From Zarea fungicola (lineage: Eukaryota; Ascomycota; Sordariomycetes; Hypocreales; Cordycipitaceae), in the NCBI GenBank assembly GCA_900169235.1, contig FWCC01000134.1, forward strand, positions 1-64,000: DNA of 64,000 nucleotides. The letters are read 5' to 3'. Shown piece by piece: positions 1 through 11,852 of the stretch. The notes below the pieces were generated by a model. That model ran no database searches, was not told the origin of the DNA, and worked only from the letters and a program-made list of their open reading frames with translations. A program made the translations under genes and the position numbers. Positions within the stretch are counted from its first letter, which is position 1. Every line of letters begins with the position of its first letter.

Positions 1-330
1 GCGAAGCGGTGGGGGCGTGGCACAAGTACCAGGACAGAGGTAAACAGCCATGTTGTGTGGGAGGACCGTGCTCAAGCCTCCCGAGCTGGTGAAGGTCCGA
101 TTGGTCAGGCGCTTCCAACACGGATCGACGATTATTTTCCTCATTAGTAATGCGGCTGAGTTATCCCACCCTCAAGCAATCCCAGGCATTAATACTGAAT
201 GTTATGGATCTCCTCACCCTAATCGGACCGTTCGTACTGTTCAGTGCCACACAATAAATAGGCGTGCTCGCCGCTGATAGCTGTAGAAACACTCACGTGC
301 GTTGATAATCATGCGGGAACCTGATCAATA
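1..330. other. no gene recognised
   Basis: Short open frames occur here, but none has recognisable motifs or a convincing splice structure. The right end is the presumed promoter of the plus-strand GFA gene that starts at 331. Confidence 0.4.
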
Positions 331-891
331 ATGACTGCGCCATATAGTGGAAGTTGCCTCTGTGGGTCTGTTCGACTCACCGTATCATCTGAACCCATTG
401 CAGTACTATCCTGCTTTTGTGAGCATTGCAGCAAAGGTGCAGGGGGGCTTAACCAGATTGTATGTTGAACATAGCTTGTTCGAGCACAAATATTCAGACC
501 GCAAACTGGCAGCGTACTGATGGAACCGATATAGATCGCCAAGTTCGCAGCATGCAATGTTGATGTCACCGATAATGCAGGCAGCCTCGCAGAGTATGAT
601 CTACTGGATACCTCCAGCGGAGCGCCAAAAAGGAAGGTCTTTTGCCGGAAATGTGGCACGCCACTTTGGACAATCCCTGCATCAGCGCAGGGAAACCATC
701 TGCTTATTCGCACATCAACGCTTGATGGAGGGTAAGTACTCTGTTGCATGAAGAACTGTGTCGTTTATGCATGGGCTGATAAGAATTTAAGGCTTCAACT
801 TCACCCAAGCAGTGAAATCTTCGTCAGGAATCGTCCGGATTGGGTGAAGCCGCTTGACGGCGTTTCTCAATGGGATGAAATGCGTCGATAG
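331..891 (+). CDS. GFA-family (glutathione-dependent formaldehyde-activating-like) zinc protein
   Basis: Three exons, 331-459, 535-731 and 792-891, splice into one 141-residue frame. Both introns have good donors (GTATGT, GTAAGT) and AG acceptors, and no single unspliced frame covers the gene. The product carries the cysteine pattern of the GFA/Mss4-like fold: CLCG near the N-terminus, CFCEHC near residue 28, then CRKCGTPLW followed by a conserved RTSTLDGG stretch. The C-terminus (RPDWVKPLDGVSQWDEMRR) is also typical of fungal members. In this family the cysteines bind zinc. The name comes from one founding enzyme, and the substrate of most fungal members is unknown. Length is normal for the family. 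A second, divergent GFA gene lies at 31073. The family call is secure and the substrate is not. Confidence 0.8.
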
Positions 892-2661
892 GAGCCACTG
901 CCTTCGGGTTGTGCTTTTGACTTACCTCACTAGCTATTGGCGTATGATTATGTTTTCGGCTGTTGCCAAGGATGCGTGCCTTCAGATTGGGTGAGGCCGG
1001 CAACTGCTTCGTCATTCTATGTCGCGGAACGCTATTGTCAAGGCGGAAAAGATTAACAGATACGGTTGCGTATCGTCGCTCGGAGGAAATTGCATAGACT
1101 CTCATATCATATCCAATGAATAATGAAATCACATCTGATGCGGAATACAGAAACCGTGCAAGGCGCAAATCAAAACAGTCAGGAGGTGCTAGAATACCGA
1201 CCACAGGCATACGCATCCCCTGAATAAGCCACAAATGCTATAGAAAGCAATGCTATAGGGTTTTAAACCCTATTGAACGATAATATATAGTAACTATAGT
1301 ATAACTGTAACTGTATTTATCCTCATGGATAACACGGAAGGGGTGACATGGTATGTTCCGTTCTGTCTGGGCACGGTGGCGTCCTGGTACAGCTTTAATT
1401 AATGGCTTTACACGCCTGAATCAGGAGAGCCTGGGGAGATGTTCTTCCGAGCCAGAACAGTTCCGATTGGCCAGAATGGCAGTTCCGTTACGGCAAAACG
1501 CGCATGGGACTTGGGGGAGACTGGTCGGCTGATGGTTTTGTAGACAAATCGGCCATGAGATACAGTTGTTTGCCAAAGCTGCAGTTTTGAAACCGTGGCA
1601 GAGCTGGCCACAGCCTTGATAGCAGGAGTCTGCGCTTTCGGAGTCATCCCAAGCAATAGCTCAGAGTTTGATGCCCATTTGGTTACAATGGAAAGAAACA
1701 AATGCCCAAAAAATAACGAAGCCCGCAGTAGGCGCTAGTATCTAAGTGTGTGGTTTGCACAGCTCATAGACTGTAAGGCCAAGGGTGCTAGGTAAACCAC
1801 TCGACCAGAGACCCAAAACGATCAAGCAATGCCCGACCATGGTCGGGCATCCCTAGCATCCAATATATAGCTACCTCCTAGGTCCCTGACATAGACAGTA
1901 AACGCTATTGTGCGTCGGGAGACTTTTCAGATGACTCTACTGGCAACATTAACCACTGTTTAGACTGAAGTCTAGCACAACGAATTGGTCGATACAGTGT
2001 CCACTAATTTCTATGGACAAAATCTAGATGAGGTGGATAGGGCAGGCTTGTGTGGTCCGTCTTAGCTGCAACTAGTAGGCCGCAGACTTAAATTAGCTGC
2101 AAGATGTCCACCGTCGCTGAACCTGGACTACGCTGTACCTGAAATTGTAATAAAATTACGGTGGAGTCCATCTTTAAATTAACAACCGATAACTTATCTC
2201 CTAAACCTATAACGCCCTGTGGGGGGCAAGTCAAACCAGCTGTTCGTCAATGCTGACTAGCCTCTACTCTCCGCTGTGAGAACAGCCAGCAGGCTCATAA
2301 ATACCCCAGTTCTAACAGTTATATATGTAGTAGGAAGTAGTGATAATGAACGATGCTCTCATTGTTAATATTCCTGCTGTTGCTGCTGTTTCTGCTGCTG
2401 CTTCTGCGGCTCCTGGTCCTTTCTGGCTAGCTGTATTGGTTGGCTTCGTATCTAAAGATTTTATTACTTCTCTTTAACTATCATCCCCGCAACCGGCCGT
2501 GTTATTCCAAGTGATTTATAATTTTTAAGCGCCAATTCACTAGGCAGATCATGGCCCATCTAGCCAGAGCTGACGCCATTACATGAATCCCTCCCGTGCC
2601 AGTTGCAACTGTAACTGATAGCTAGCTGATGAAGCAAACTCCCATTTCAACGCCCGGCGCA
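892..2661. other. gene-poor, AT-rich interval
   Basis: No intact gene is recognised. The segment holds AT-rich stretches (about 1250-1320 and 2150-2200), a CTG-rich patch near 2370-2420, and the protein-like relic listed separately. Confidence 0.4.
1431..1738 (+). pseudogene. possible gene relic, unidentified
   Basis: Two plus-strand stretches in different frames have protein-like composition. The first, about 1437-1590, includes WPEWQFRYGKTRMGLGGDW. The second, about 1590-1738, includes TALIAGVCAFGVIPSNSSEF and ends at a TAG. I found no clean splice that joins them, and I do not recognise the family. This may be a decayed gene or chance coding potential. Confidence 0.2.
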
Positions 2662-3156
2662 TCAAGCTGATTCAATCCAAGCTTCAGCCTCCACTTCAAT
2701 AAGCGTCCCAGCTAGTACCAATGCAGTGATACCAACTGAAGTCGATGTTGGAAGCTGTCCTGGCATACGCAGCTCTCTAACTCGAGAGTGCTCAGCTGCC
2801 CTAGCGAGGAAGTCCGCGCCGGTTCCCACGATGAAAGTGCGGATAGAGATGACATCCTGAAGTCCGCGCGAGCCTGCCACCTTGAGAGCCGTGTCGATAT
2901 TTGTATACATATTGTCAACCTGCGTGGTGAAGTTGCTCGGGATGTTCCCGCTGGAGTCCCACCCGTTCTGTCCAGCGAGCTGAACGTAGCGACCGATGCG
3001 GACAGCTTGAGAAAAATGTCTTGTGTCTGTCAGATTCTGACCAAAGCCAGGATAGGAGGAAAAGCAGGCTGTGGCTCCACCGCTGCACTTTGGAGATGCG
3101 GCGGCAACGGTGGAAAGAGCAGCGGATGCAGAGAAGATGGTCGAGAATGAAACCAT
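2662..3156 (-). CDS. secreted RidA/YjgF/UK114-family protein
   Basis: A single exon encodes 164 residues from the ATG at 3156; the frame stays open upstream but has no ATG there. The first ~20 residues form a signal peptide: a short N-region, then a hydrophobic alanine/serine stretch ending AAAS. The mature part matches the RidA (reactive intermediate deaminase) fold: YPGFGQNLTDTRHFSQAVRIG, then QLAGQNGWD, and a C-terminal STSVGITALVLAGTLIEVEA block that resembles the family signature. Classical RidA proteins hydrolyse reactive enamines and imines in cytosol or mitochondria; a secreted form acts elsewhere and its substrate is unknown. The position of the usual catalytic arginine is occupied by LRMPGQLPTSTSVG, so I cannot confirm deaminase activity. 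Confidence 0.75.
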   Translation of the reverse strand: MVSFSTIFSASAALSTVAAASPKCSGGATACFSSYPGFGQNLTDTRHFSQAVRIGRYVQLAGQNGWDSSGNIPSNFTTQVDNMYTNIDTALKVAGSRGLQDVISIRTFIVGTGADFLARAAEHSRVRELRMPGQLPTSTSVGITALVLAGTLIEVEAEAWIESA

Positions 3157-3743
3157 TGTGTTGGTTGTTGGCAATTGGAATTATTAAAAAAAGAATGCCT
3201 AATTGATGCAGAAGGTGACTTATATACGCTAGAAGTGTCAAGGCAAATGCTTAGTGTCTTACATGAATGAAAGTGTTTGTACTCTCCCGCATGTACTTCA
3301 TTAACTCGGAATTCATTCTTGTCAGCAGTTTCATGCATCTTTCTCTAAATTATAAAGCGCTGAACAGCAAATAGATTTCCACCAATAGGGTCTTGGTCCG
3401 AGCGGCATCGAAGTCAGCTTCGGATAAGCGCCACAGTGGGATTGCCGGACGATGACGACGCCACTTGTTAGAAAGATACTAGTGACCAATACAGACTTCC
3501 GAGAACTCGGCTGTTCGGTTCTTCAGGACGCAGGCAAGATCGGCTAGGATCATTCAGCTGAGGAAAGCACGGCAAAGCATCACGGACGTTGATGGAGCAA
3601 CTATGGCGACTCGGTTTGCAGGGATTGGTCAGCCCAGAACCAAGTGCCGTCTTATTCTGTATTTATGACCGGGATACTGCTGCACAAGTTCCACATTGCA
3701 TATCGCTGTATACACAAAGGTGACTTGTGGACAGCCTAGCAAA
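3157..3743. other. intergenic, divergent promoters
   Basis: This 587-bp gap separates the start of the minus-strand RidA-like gene from the start of the plus-strand transporter gene, so it should hold both promoters. No conserved element was recognised. Confidence 0.4.
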
Positions 3744-5417
3744 ATGAATCCACCGCAAGACGCACATGAGAAGCCATTCGCTCTTGACGTGGAGACCGCA
3801 CCGGGAAATTCTCCATTTAAAGCAAGAACGTATGAGGTAGAGGATGTAACTCAGGTTGCTGTTGACAGGTGAGTAACTTGTACTTTGCGTGATTGAGGAG
3901 AAGCTAATGAGTGTATAGTAGCGGTTATGCCTCGGTTCGTTTTGACCCTGCAGTTGAAGCGAGGCTGCGATTAAAAATTGACCTCTATGTCATGCCAACG
4001 GTCTGCATGCTCTATTTATTCTGCTTCATTGACCGAGCTAATATCGGTATCTACATCCCTGCTCATATCCTCTTGTTACATCCCGGGTTCGTAACTTTGG
4101 CTAACCTCAAAAACTCCAAAACCAGGCAACGCAAGGCTAGCAAACTTTGAGAAAGACCTTGGTCTTAAAGGATATGATTACAACAAGATACTTTCGGTAT
4201 TCTATGTTTCGTACATCATATTTGAGATTCCGGCCACAATGGCTTGCAAGTGGATTGGCCCGGGCTGGTTTCTTCCAGCAATGTCCCTTGGTTTTGGCAT
4301 CTGCTCTCTCGGTACTGCGTTTGTGACCAATCTTTCAACAGCCGCCGTCGTTCGTTTCCTTCTCGGTGTGTTTGAAGCTGGGCTACTACCCGGAATTGCA
4401 TACTACTTGTCCAGATGGTACCGACGCAGCGAGCTGGCGTTTCGTCTGGCAATGTACATTGCCACAGCTCCTATTGCAGGAGCTTTCGGCGGCTTACTTG
4501 CCTCTGGAATACTTCGGTTGCAAAGCTTTGGTGGGCTCCACTCTTGGAGAATGATCTTTGCTATCGAAGGCATCATTACAAGTGTCATCGCGGTAATTGC
4601 CTTTGTTACCTTGACGGACCGCCCTGCCACGGCAAAGTGGCTGACTGACGAGGAGAAAAGCATCGCAAATGCCCGCATCATATCAGAGAGAAGTGGCGTC
4701 TGTGAGGTTATAGACCGGATCGACACCACGAAAACTCTGCGCGGGATATTGAACCCAGTTACACTAGCTACGTCCTTGATCTTCCTCCTTAACAACATCA
4801 CCGTCCAAGGCCTGGCCTTTTTTGCTCCTACAATTGTCACAGCAATCTATCCCCATCGTTCAATTATTTCAAGGCAGCTATTCACCGTTCCCCCGTACGT
4901 GGTTGGTACATTTTTTACCCTCTTTTTCCCTTTCCTGAGCTGGAAGTTCGACCGTCGACTTGTCTTCTTCATTGGCAGTGCACCACTCATGATCATTGGC
5001 TATGTCATGTTTATAGCAACCGACCTCGCTCACGTTCGATACGGTGCGACTTTCCTCATAGCTAGCGGGGCATTCTCTTTCGGGGCATTTTGCAATGCCC
5101 ATGTCTCCGCAAATGTGGTATCTGATACGGCCCGCTCCTCGGCCATCGGTACCAATGTCATGTTGGGAAACATTGGTGGTTTGATATCTACGTGGTCATT
5201 CTTACCATTTGATGCCCCAGATTACAAGATTGGAAATGGGTTGAACTTGGCGACTTCAAGCACGATTCTCCTACTTTCTGTTGCACTGCTGCTCTGGATG
5301 AAGTCTGATAACAAGCGGAGAGGTGAGAGAGAGATTAATTGTGAAGCTCAAAATCTTGACCAGAAGCAAATTGAACGGCTTGACTGGCGCAATCCCTCGT
5401 TCAGGTGGAAATTATAG
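3744..5417 (+). CDS. major facilitator superfamily transporter, allantoate permease (Dal5/ACS) type
   Basis: Three exons (3744-3868, 3919-4046, 4126-5417) give 514 residues, the usual length for the anion:cation symporter family. The first intron has a GTGAGT donor and the second GTATCT; both end in AG and restore the frame. After a hydrophilic N-terminus come the family marks: MLYLFCFIDRANIGNARLANF in helix 1, then KGYDYNKILSVFYVSYIIFEIP and RFLLGVFEAGLLPG. About twelve membrane segments can be followed to the hydrophilic tail. Fungal members carry allantoate, nicotinate, vitamins and other organic anions at the plasma membrane. The gentisate dioxygenase starts 0.75 kb beyond the end of this gene, so an aromatic-acid substrate is a reasonable inference. 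It is not shown by the sequence. Confidence 0.85.
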
Positions 5418-6170
5418 ATCGCTGGGTAGCAATGGTTGGTGCAATTTGTTTTGGACGCGGCCCCAAACTGATGGAACCCTCGTCAAGGCGATGGAGATAG
5501 TTTGGACGCTTACATGAGTTTCTTGATTCAATGTTGCTTCCATTTATATTTTAGTATCCAATCATTTTGCTTTCACTGGCACCGTGAAAACTGTCCGCTG
5601 CATTCACAAATCTGCAGCCAGTTCTGGGGACCGTACGGTAGATATAAGACCGTGCAATTGAAACTTAATTTAACCTTGCTGCGTGCCGGTGCAAAAGTTT
5701 GACTAACAAGCTTGTAGTCGAGCTGATTATAACACTGTTGGTGTTTGATTGTGTAAAACCCTACGTACCAGTTCAAACCGTCTGGAGTTCTCTTCCCGTA
5801 AGTCTGCGTATGCTCCGCAACATTTTCGAAGCCAAGTCCAAAATACGCTTGCTAATAACTATGAAAATGGTCAACTTGCGCCAAAGAAATAAGTAGCTAA
5901 GGAATGGCGCGTCTTAGGATGCCAAGAATGGCGTCAGAGCAACGTAGAATTGGCTCAGCAGTAAATCTACACATGTTGATAATGGCAAAGTTGATTTATA
6001 ACATCCTCCGTATTTGAAAAAGCTGTTATCATTCTCTCAGTATCTATCAACTTAATTGAGTTTATACACTGCGATGCCCCGACACACAACTCGTGACTGT
6101 TGGTCACACACAAATTCACCTTTTCCGGTGCGAACTCCCCCGAGATCGAATTTCGACTCCGTGTGCAAGA
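5418..6170. other. intergenic between convergent genes
   Basis: The interval lies between the 3' ends of the transporter gene and the minus-strand gentisate dioxygenase gene. Nothing recognisable was found apart from an AT-rich stretch around 5980-6070. Confidence 0.4.
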
Positions 6171-7278
6171 TCACAGTGATGATTTTGGCCGTCTCAGTCC
6201 AAGAGAATCCAAAAGCGGTCCGTCATGAATAGCCACCAGATACGCCGCTTCTGTCCTAGACTCGTTGAAGTGCTGAATTTTAGACCATGCCGGCACGGCA
6301 AATGTGTCCTTTGATATCCATTTGATGACGACAAGACCTCCGGATGGCGGTTCTACGATGGTGTGACCACATCCCTCAAAACAGTGATATATGTACGAAC
6401 AGCTATCACGGTTGAGCTCTGTGAATGTGCTGCCACTAATGCGCTCTGCTTGGACACCAAGACTCTTTGACAGCGGGCTACCTTCGCTTGTAAGATAGTG
6501 GTATACGGCGTGAGATGTACTCTGCATGTCCAAGGCTTCTTGTGCATTGGACCATGGGTGGCGCCACTCGCAATTGTCATCTGGTCTGAGTCCCCTCTGT
6601 TAGTATCTTCATTATTAGTCCCAGAGTTAGAGGCCAAGGCTTACCTGCTCGGATAGCGACTCTCTCCATACCCCTCAGCAAAATTTACTGGGGCAAACTG
6701 AAAAAGAGGCAGGTTCAGGGCATCGAGCCAGATGACTGGCTTGGAACTCTCATTGCCGTGGTCGTGCCAGTGCCACGATGGTGTTACAATAACATCACCG
6801 CGTATCAGAGGCATCTTCTTGCCCTCGACTGCTGTAAATCCTTCCCCGTCTATAATGAAGCGGCACGCATAGGCAACATGTCGATGTGCGGGTGCTGTTT
6901 CCCCGGGATTTACAAGTTGGAGCCCTCCGTAGATCGTGTCTGTTGTATGGGGTGCATCTAAGCTTCTGGTCAGTCGCTAGCCATTTTAAGCTTGGCGATG
7001 TAAAAGTCGTTGCGACGGAGAAACTAACCTAGATTCGGATTGACCAGCATCAGGACCCGCCTCTCCGCCATCTGCTCTGGTACAATCTGACCGGCCTTGC
7101 AAAGATGAGGAAACACATCCTTGTATTTCCAGATATGGGGCGTCGCGCGGGGGTTTGGCGCGGACGGAACCATGTCACTCATTCTCGACCAAAGAGGCTC
7201 GAGATTTTGCGATGGAAGTATCGCGGTAAATTCATTCATCTCTGTGCTTGTAGCACCATTGCAGGTGATTGAGCCCAT
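6171..7278 (-). CDS. gentisate 1,2-dioxygenase (cupin)
   Basis: Three exons on the minus strand (7278-7029, 6957-6645, 6594-6171) encode 328 residues. The family signature is nearly unbroken: NLEPLWSRMSDMVP, AERRVLMLVNPNL, then TTDTIYGGLQLVNPGETAPAH. The first cupin motif supplies H108 and H110 (PAHRHVAYACRF) and the second a histidine in WHWHDHG at 146-150; these are the expected ferrous-iron ligands. The enzyme opens the gentisate ring to maleylpyruvate. The gene is divergent from a fumarylacetoacetase-family hydrolase that could process the ring-opened product, which supports the assignment. No maleylpyruvate isomerase and no ring hydroxylase is visible in the window. A 1-hydroxy-2-naphthoate or salicylate dioxygenase of the same fold is the main alternative. 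Confidence 0.85.
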
Positions 7279-7691
7279 GCTGGAAGCCGTTGATGGAGTG
7301 GTTGGCCAAGTTAGGAATGAGAGTAGTACAGTTAGTAGCAATTTGTATTCTGTGGCTAATGCACCGAAGGGCTGCATAAACGGTTAAGAATCCACCTAGC
7401 TGAATATGAAATGCGTCTGGATTTAACTCAGGGACTGCTGGTGCAAAACGAGCCCGTGTATTCGGAGGCATCGGCAGGCTTCCGGTCGGAGTGCCATCCG
7501 ATTGGCTGGCGCGGGAAAGCACAATAGAAGCCGAATGTGCAGCTGCAATTTGAGAATCGTTAGTGTTCAGTACTTTGACTGCTTAAATACGTCTTATGAT
7601 GTTGTACGGTATCACAGAAGCGATATAATACAGTATGAATTTTGTCAAGTGACCATCTCGGATTACCAACAGTCAAAGACAGACAGGCACC
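7279..7691. promoter_or_regulatory. shared divergent promoter of dioxygenase and hydrolase genes
   Basis: 413 bp separate the start codons of the two divergent pathway genes. A bidirectional promoter allows joint induction by the neighbouring Zn2Cys6 regulator. I could not assign a specific binding site; Zn2Cys6 factors usually bind paired CGG triplets. Confidence 0.45.
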
Positions 7692-8707
7692 ATGGCTTCT
7701 TGGTCACGCATCATTCGTTTCCTCGATTTCAGCAATAATGAGCATTTGGGTGAGCCCTGTGTCGACAATTCGGACGAAATTGAAAATTTATTGCAGAGCA
7801 ATAATCTCTGGGCGGTTGAATTGACAGGAAGCTCTCTGTTGGGTCCCCTAACCAGAGGAGCCAAGGTCCGTGTCAAGTCCCTTGGACACATTCTGCAGCC
7901 TTCGGATGTACCCATTATTCGCTGTATTGGGCTCAATTATTTAACTCACAGTAGGTTGGCTGTTGAGGATGGGCAGAAGTGTACGGTCTAGACTGCTAAC
8001 GTTGCAACTCAGTCCGAGAAGGCGGACGGAAGCCCCCACCATACCCTTCCGTGTTCATTAAGCCGTCTACTTCTGTGGCCGGCTTTGACGAAGACGTATC
8101 CATTCCAAAAACTGCACAGGATGGTACCCTTGACTACGAGGGCGAGCTAGTACGTTGCCTCCTTCACCGGGATGCTATACCGATTCAAGATTGGCTGCTA
8201 ACTTGTCCGTCACCGTCGCCTATCTAGGCCATTGTAATTGGGAAAGAAGGGAAAGATATTCCTAAAATCTCGGCTCTGGATCATGTAGCGGGATACTGTG
8301 TTTCTAATGATGTCTCCGCCCGTGGCTGGCAACGTGATCCAGCCAAAGCTGGCAGCGTTCCACAATGGTGCTTCAGCAAGGGCTTTGATAAGTTTGCACC
8401 TCTTGGGCCAGTGCTTGTGTCTCCCTCTGTTTTGGGAACAGCAGCCGACCTCCACCTCCGGACGCTGGTGAACGGAGAGGAGCGCCAGAGCACCTCTACT
8501 GGGGATTTGCTATTCGGGGTTGAAGGTATTGTCAGCTTCTGTAGCCAGGGAACAACGTTGCAGGTGGGTACAGTGATATTGACAGGCACACCATCCGGCG
8601 TGGCTATGGGAATGAAGAATCCAAAGTATCTCGAGGATGGAGACCTGGTCGAGGTGAGCATTACAGGTCTTGGAAGCGTGAGAAATAAAATGGTATTCAA
8701 GAAGTAG
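7692..8707 (+). CDS. fumarylacetoacetate hydrolase-family protein, probable fumarylpyruvate hydrolase
   Basis: Exons 7692-7950, 8013-8149 and 8228-8707 splice into 291 residues. The FAH fold is clear: GLNYLTH, KPSTSVAGFDEDVSIP, then DYEGELAIVIG with the metal-binding acidic residues E129 and E131, then GYCVSNDVSARGWQ and the C-terminal VILTGTPSGVAMGMKNPKYLEDGD. Family members cleave C-C bonds in 2,4-dioxo acids using Mg or Mn. Next to gentisate dioxygenase the likely substrate is fumarylpyruvate (or maleylpyruvate directly), giving pyruvate plus fumarate or maleate. A FAHD1-like acylpyruvase activity is the alternative. The 3' end lies only 28 bp from the 3' end of the regulator gene. Confidence 0.85.
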
Positions 8708-8735
8708 TATACATCTGTTATCAGTACTATAGATT

Positions 8736-11094
8736 TTAAAATCCATTTAGTAACATGCATGCACTGCTTTCGTTCAGCCACGAGAGGTCTTCAACGTCAA
8801 ATTTTATACCAGAAAGCTCCAAGTTCTCCGGAATGTACGCGGTCAAGTCCGGGAATAATTGCGACGGGCTTTCAGAACTTGAGTGTGATCCAGCGTGTTC
8901 GCCATTTTGTGTAGAGCGGCCGTTATAATCAGTGCCAGAATCCTGGCCAAAGGGCAAAATTTTTGACGCTAGTATCTTCAGTGCTACCATGCAGCGCTTC
9001 GCGGAGACTCCTAAAGACTCATGGGTCTGCAGAACCTGTATTGCCTGGTTCCAAGTCCGGTTCATGGCTCCCGGCGGGAAAATATCTGGACGAAGCTTCG
9101 CCGCGATGATGACTGTTGCGGCAGAAAAGAGGTAGAATACTCTGTACCACCACGCTGGCAGAAGTCCGACAGTACCATCGGAAACCTGGTACTCAACCAG
9201 CATGCCAATTATGTTTTGGGCCGATTCGACGCAGAAGAGAGCACATTGTTGCACTACTCTGTCCTGCAAGGTGTCAATTTGTCTTGACGGAGTCGACGGC
9301 GATTGTATGCAGATAAGAGCTAGCATTGGCCGTAGTAGAAGCATGCGGGCATGCAGAAACCTTCGAGGCCATCAGTATACGTTGTAAGAATTGGAGCGAA
9401 GCTCGTGAGAAGAGTTATCTAACCTAATTTGGAGAATGATTGCTTGTCTATGAGACACTTTGTTTTTGGTGCATTCGGGATGGCTCGTGATCAGATGCTC
9501 GGGAAGTCCATCCTGCCAGTTGCTCAATGACGAATCTAGCTTCATTACGATGCCAAGATCCTCATCAATCCCCATCCTTTCCAAGGATGATGCACGGCGA
9601 CGACAAGAGACAGGCGAACAGTAGAACTCTTGGAGTATGCGGTGGCTGATATTATAAAGCTCGATTGAGGCTACAAAGAACGATGCTTCGGTGAGTTGGA
9701 GCTCAGACTTATCCTGGCCTCCAGTTCTTGCAAGAGGTAGAGGTACCTCTGTGGCGAGTTTATCGTGAACCATTGATGGACGTCCGTGGGTGAGAGAGAC
9801 CATGCTATTTCCGGTGTTAGATTGTCGATTCAGACAGAGATTTAAACAATCCAGCTTACCGGTCCATGAGAATGCACCCATGCCAGATACGGCGCAGCAG
9901 CTCTCGCTCATCGAGTTGCGTGACCTCACCCGACACGTCGGGAAGATGCAGTCCCAGGCTCTGAGCAATCCTCACTGCCGAACCCACAACCATCCACGTC
10001 TGATGTGGGTGATTTGTGCTTTGCAGGTACTGGCTTGACAGTAGCAGATACTGCACAAGGGCTACGGAGCCCGACTCCATAAAGCTGACAGGAAGCAGGT
10101 TCTGAGCTCTACGAAAGTATGCACTGCTTGACTCATTCCGTTTCACTGGCGATAGAGATTCGTCCAGCTCCGTTGATAAAGCAAACATTATGTTGAGCGT
10201 GGCGACAAAGACTCGCTCGTCGGTGTCTATCGGGGTTCCCGCAAAGAGGCCGCCATAGCACAATTCCCACTTGGGCCGACTGAGAAATGGGTATAAAGGG
10301 TCAACGTACATCCAATATATAGCTACAAGGTGATCAGCCAGCTTCCGAGGTGGTAGAACATAATCTGTGAGGCTGTAACTTGGCGAAACGGAAGGCGAGG
10401 TTAGGGATATAGCTCCTTGGCTCCTAACCTTCTGACCTGAATTATCCTTGGGCTGTCCAAGCTGAGCATTAATTGCATCCTTGACCTGCGTGATAAATGA
10501 TCCGGCACTGCTGCTGCCGAAATACTCGCCAGTGGTAGCACCATCATCAACCACGGCAGTCATGGAGTCGACTACGGAAACGGTGACATCCTCCTGCGAT
10601 TCCAGGCGTTGCGTATTGGAGCGTGAGGACCCAGCAGTGGGAGAAGTGATAAAAGGAGCTGCGGAAAGTGGTCGGTGGAGAGTTTCTGTTGGTGATTGCA
10701 TGGCTGTTATCCGACTTTGAGACTGACGAACCACGCCCGACGGCTTATCGACGCCAGCCAAGGGCAATTGGACGTTGGCTTGATGTTCTTGCTCATTAGA
10801 ACGCTCCCCAATTTGGATGCTATACTGGCATTTATCTCGCTGATCAAATTTCCGGGTGCAATTACCACATGCTGCAGCATAGTTAGACACCACTTCTTTA
10901 CCAGGATAAACGTGGTTGTCCATTTCCAAGGAAAAGGACCGGGGGTGGGCAAAGGCGAACTGACCTGGACGCACGCCATCGCACTTCACTTTCCTGAGTC
11001 GGCACGTATTGCAAGCCACATCAATCTTGAGACGCTTGTTCTGATGGATCCCGGTGCTCGCTCGTCTCGCCGGGGCTTGGGCTCCTGTCATCAT
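8736..11094 (-). CDS. Zn2Cys6 fungal transcription factor, probable cluster regulator
   Basis: Four exons (11094-10965, 10871-9860, 9804-9424, 9360-8736) encode 715 residues. The start is the first ATG of the frame; an in-frame GTG lies just upstream. The first intron interrupts the zinc cluster, and once removed it restores the six cysteines C28, C31, C38, C45, C48 and C58 (CX2CX6CX6CX2CX9C). A serine/proline-rich linker precedes the fungal-specific regulatory domain, recognised by LYPFLSRPKWE, HQTWMVVGSAVRIAQSLGLH, the MDRMVSLTHGRPSM block and RMLLLRPMLA. The protein should bind DNA in the nucleus. It sits convergent to the hydrolase and near the dioxygenase, so control of the gentisate genes is the natural inference. 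The target set is not visible. Confidence 0.85.
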
Positions 11095-11852
11095 CACGGT
11101 AAAGATAATTAATGGCTACTATAATGCACTGCTCGGCTTCCTCAATGCATTCCGATGTTCCGACACCAGTACGGAAGTGGATACTTTGATCGGATCACCC
11201 GTAAAACTGTGAGAGTTGGTCACAGTACTCCGTAGAGTGTTTTATAAGAATGCGGGGTCATGTCCGTTGTTGTGTTGTAGAAAGTCTCTTATCTCGTGTT
11301 CTCGGAGTTCAACACCAAATAGCTCAACGCTAAGAAACACGGGACATGCGTGCTTTCAGCTCGGAAGCACTATGTAAACTGAATCTCATTCGGAACAAGA
11401 CCTGACTGGTTGAAGCCGCCTGTTGCCCCACTGGCGAGAACATGCCGCCCATCTCAAAAGCGGTTAAATCGTTCCTTTGGCTGAGGCAGATCGCACTTTT
11501 CCGCGAGGCTAGCAGTTAAAGGCTGGAGCCCGTTCAAGTTATTGGCTGACGGCGCAATTTGCCATTTTGCCTGTAAAAACATGTCTCCCTTTGTCTCGAT
11601 CCTTTGACTTCAGTCTTGCGAACATCCGACTCTTGCCATGCAAACCATACATGCTTTAGCTTGAATCTGATTCGTTAATGAGAGTAACGAATCAAAGTTC
11701 TTCGTTGAGTCGCGGCGAGTTGGAATTTCTGTCCCCCAGCATCTTTCGACGTACAATTGTGAATAAACCACTTTTATTTCAGCCTGTAAGTTGATGCGAC
11801 CCTGGCAATTTGAAATCGAAAAAGACAAAAAGAAAAGTACCAGTACATTGTT
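11095..11852. other. intergenic upstream of regulator
   Basis: This is promoter DNA of the minus-strand Zn2Cys6 gene. No other gene was recognised. The right end holds the Pol III terminator of the tRNA gene. Confidence 0.4.
11820..11837 (-). terminator. Pol III terminator of tRNA-Ala
   Basis: Read on the minus strand, runs of four to five T residues separated by single other bases lie about 16-33 nt past the tRNA 3' end. This is the usual RNA polymerase III stop signal. Confidence 0.6.

Noticed and set aside
824..1234. 136-residue minus-strand frame
   Set aside because: Its left part overlaps the third exon of the GFA gene in antisense; no motifs.
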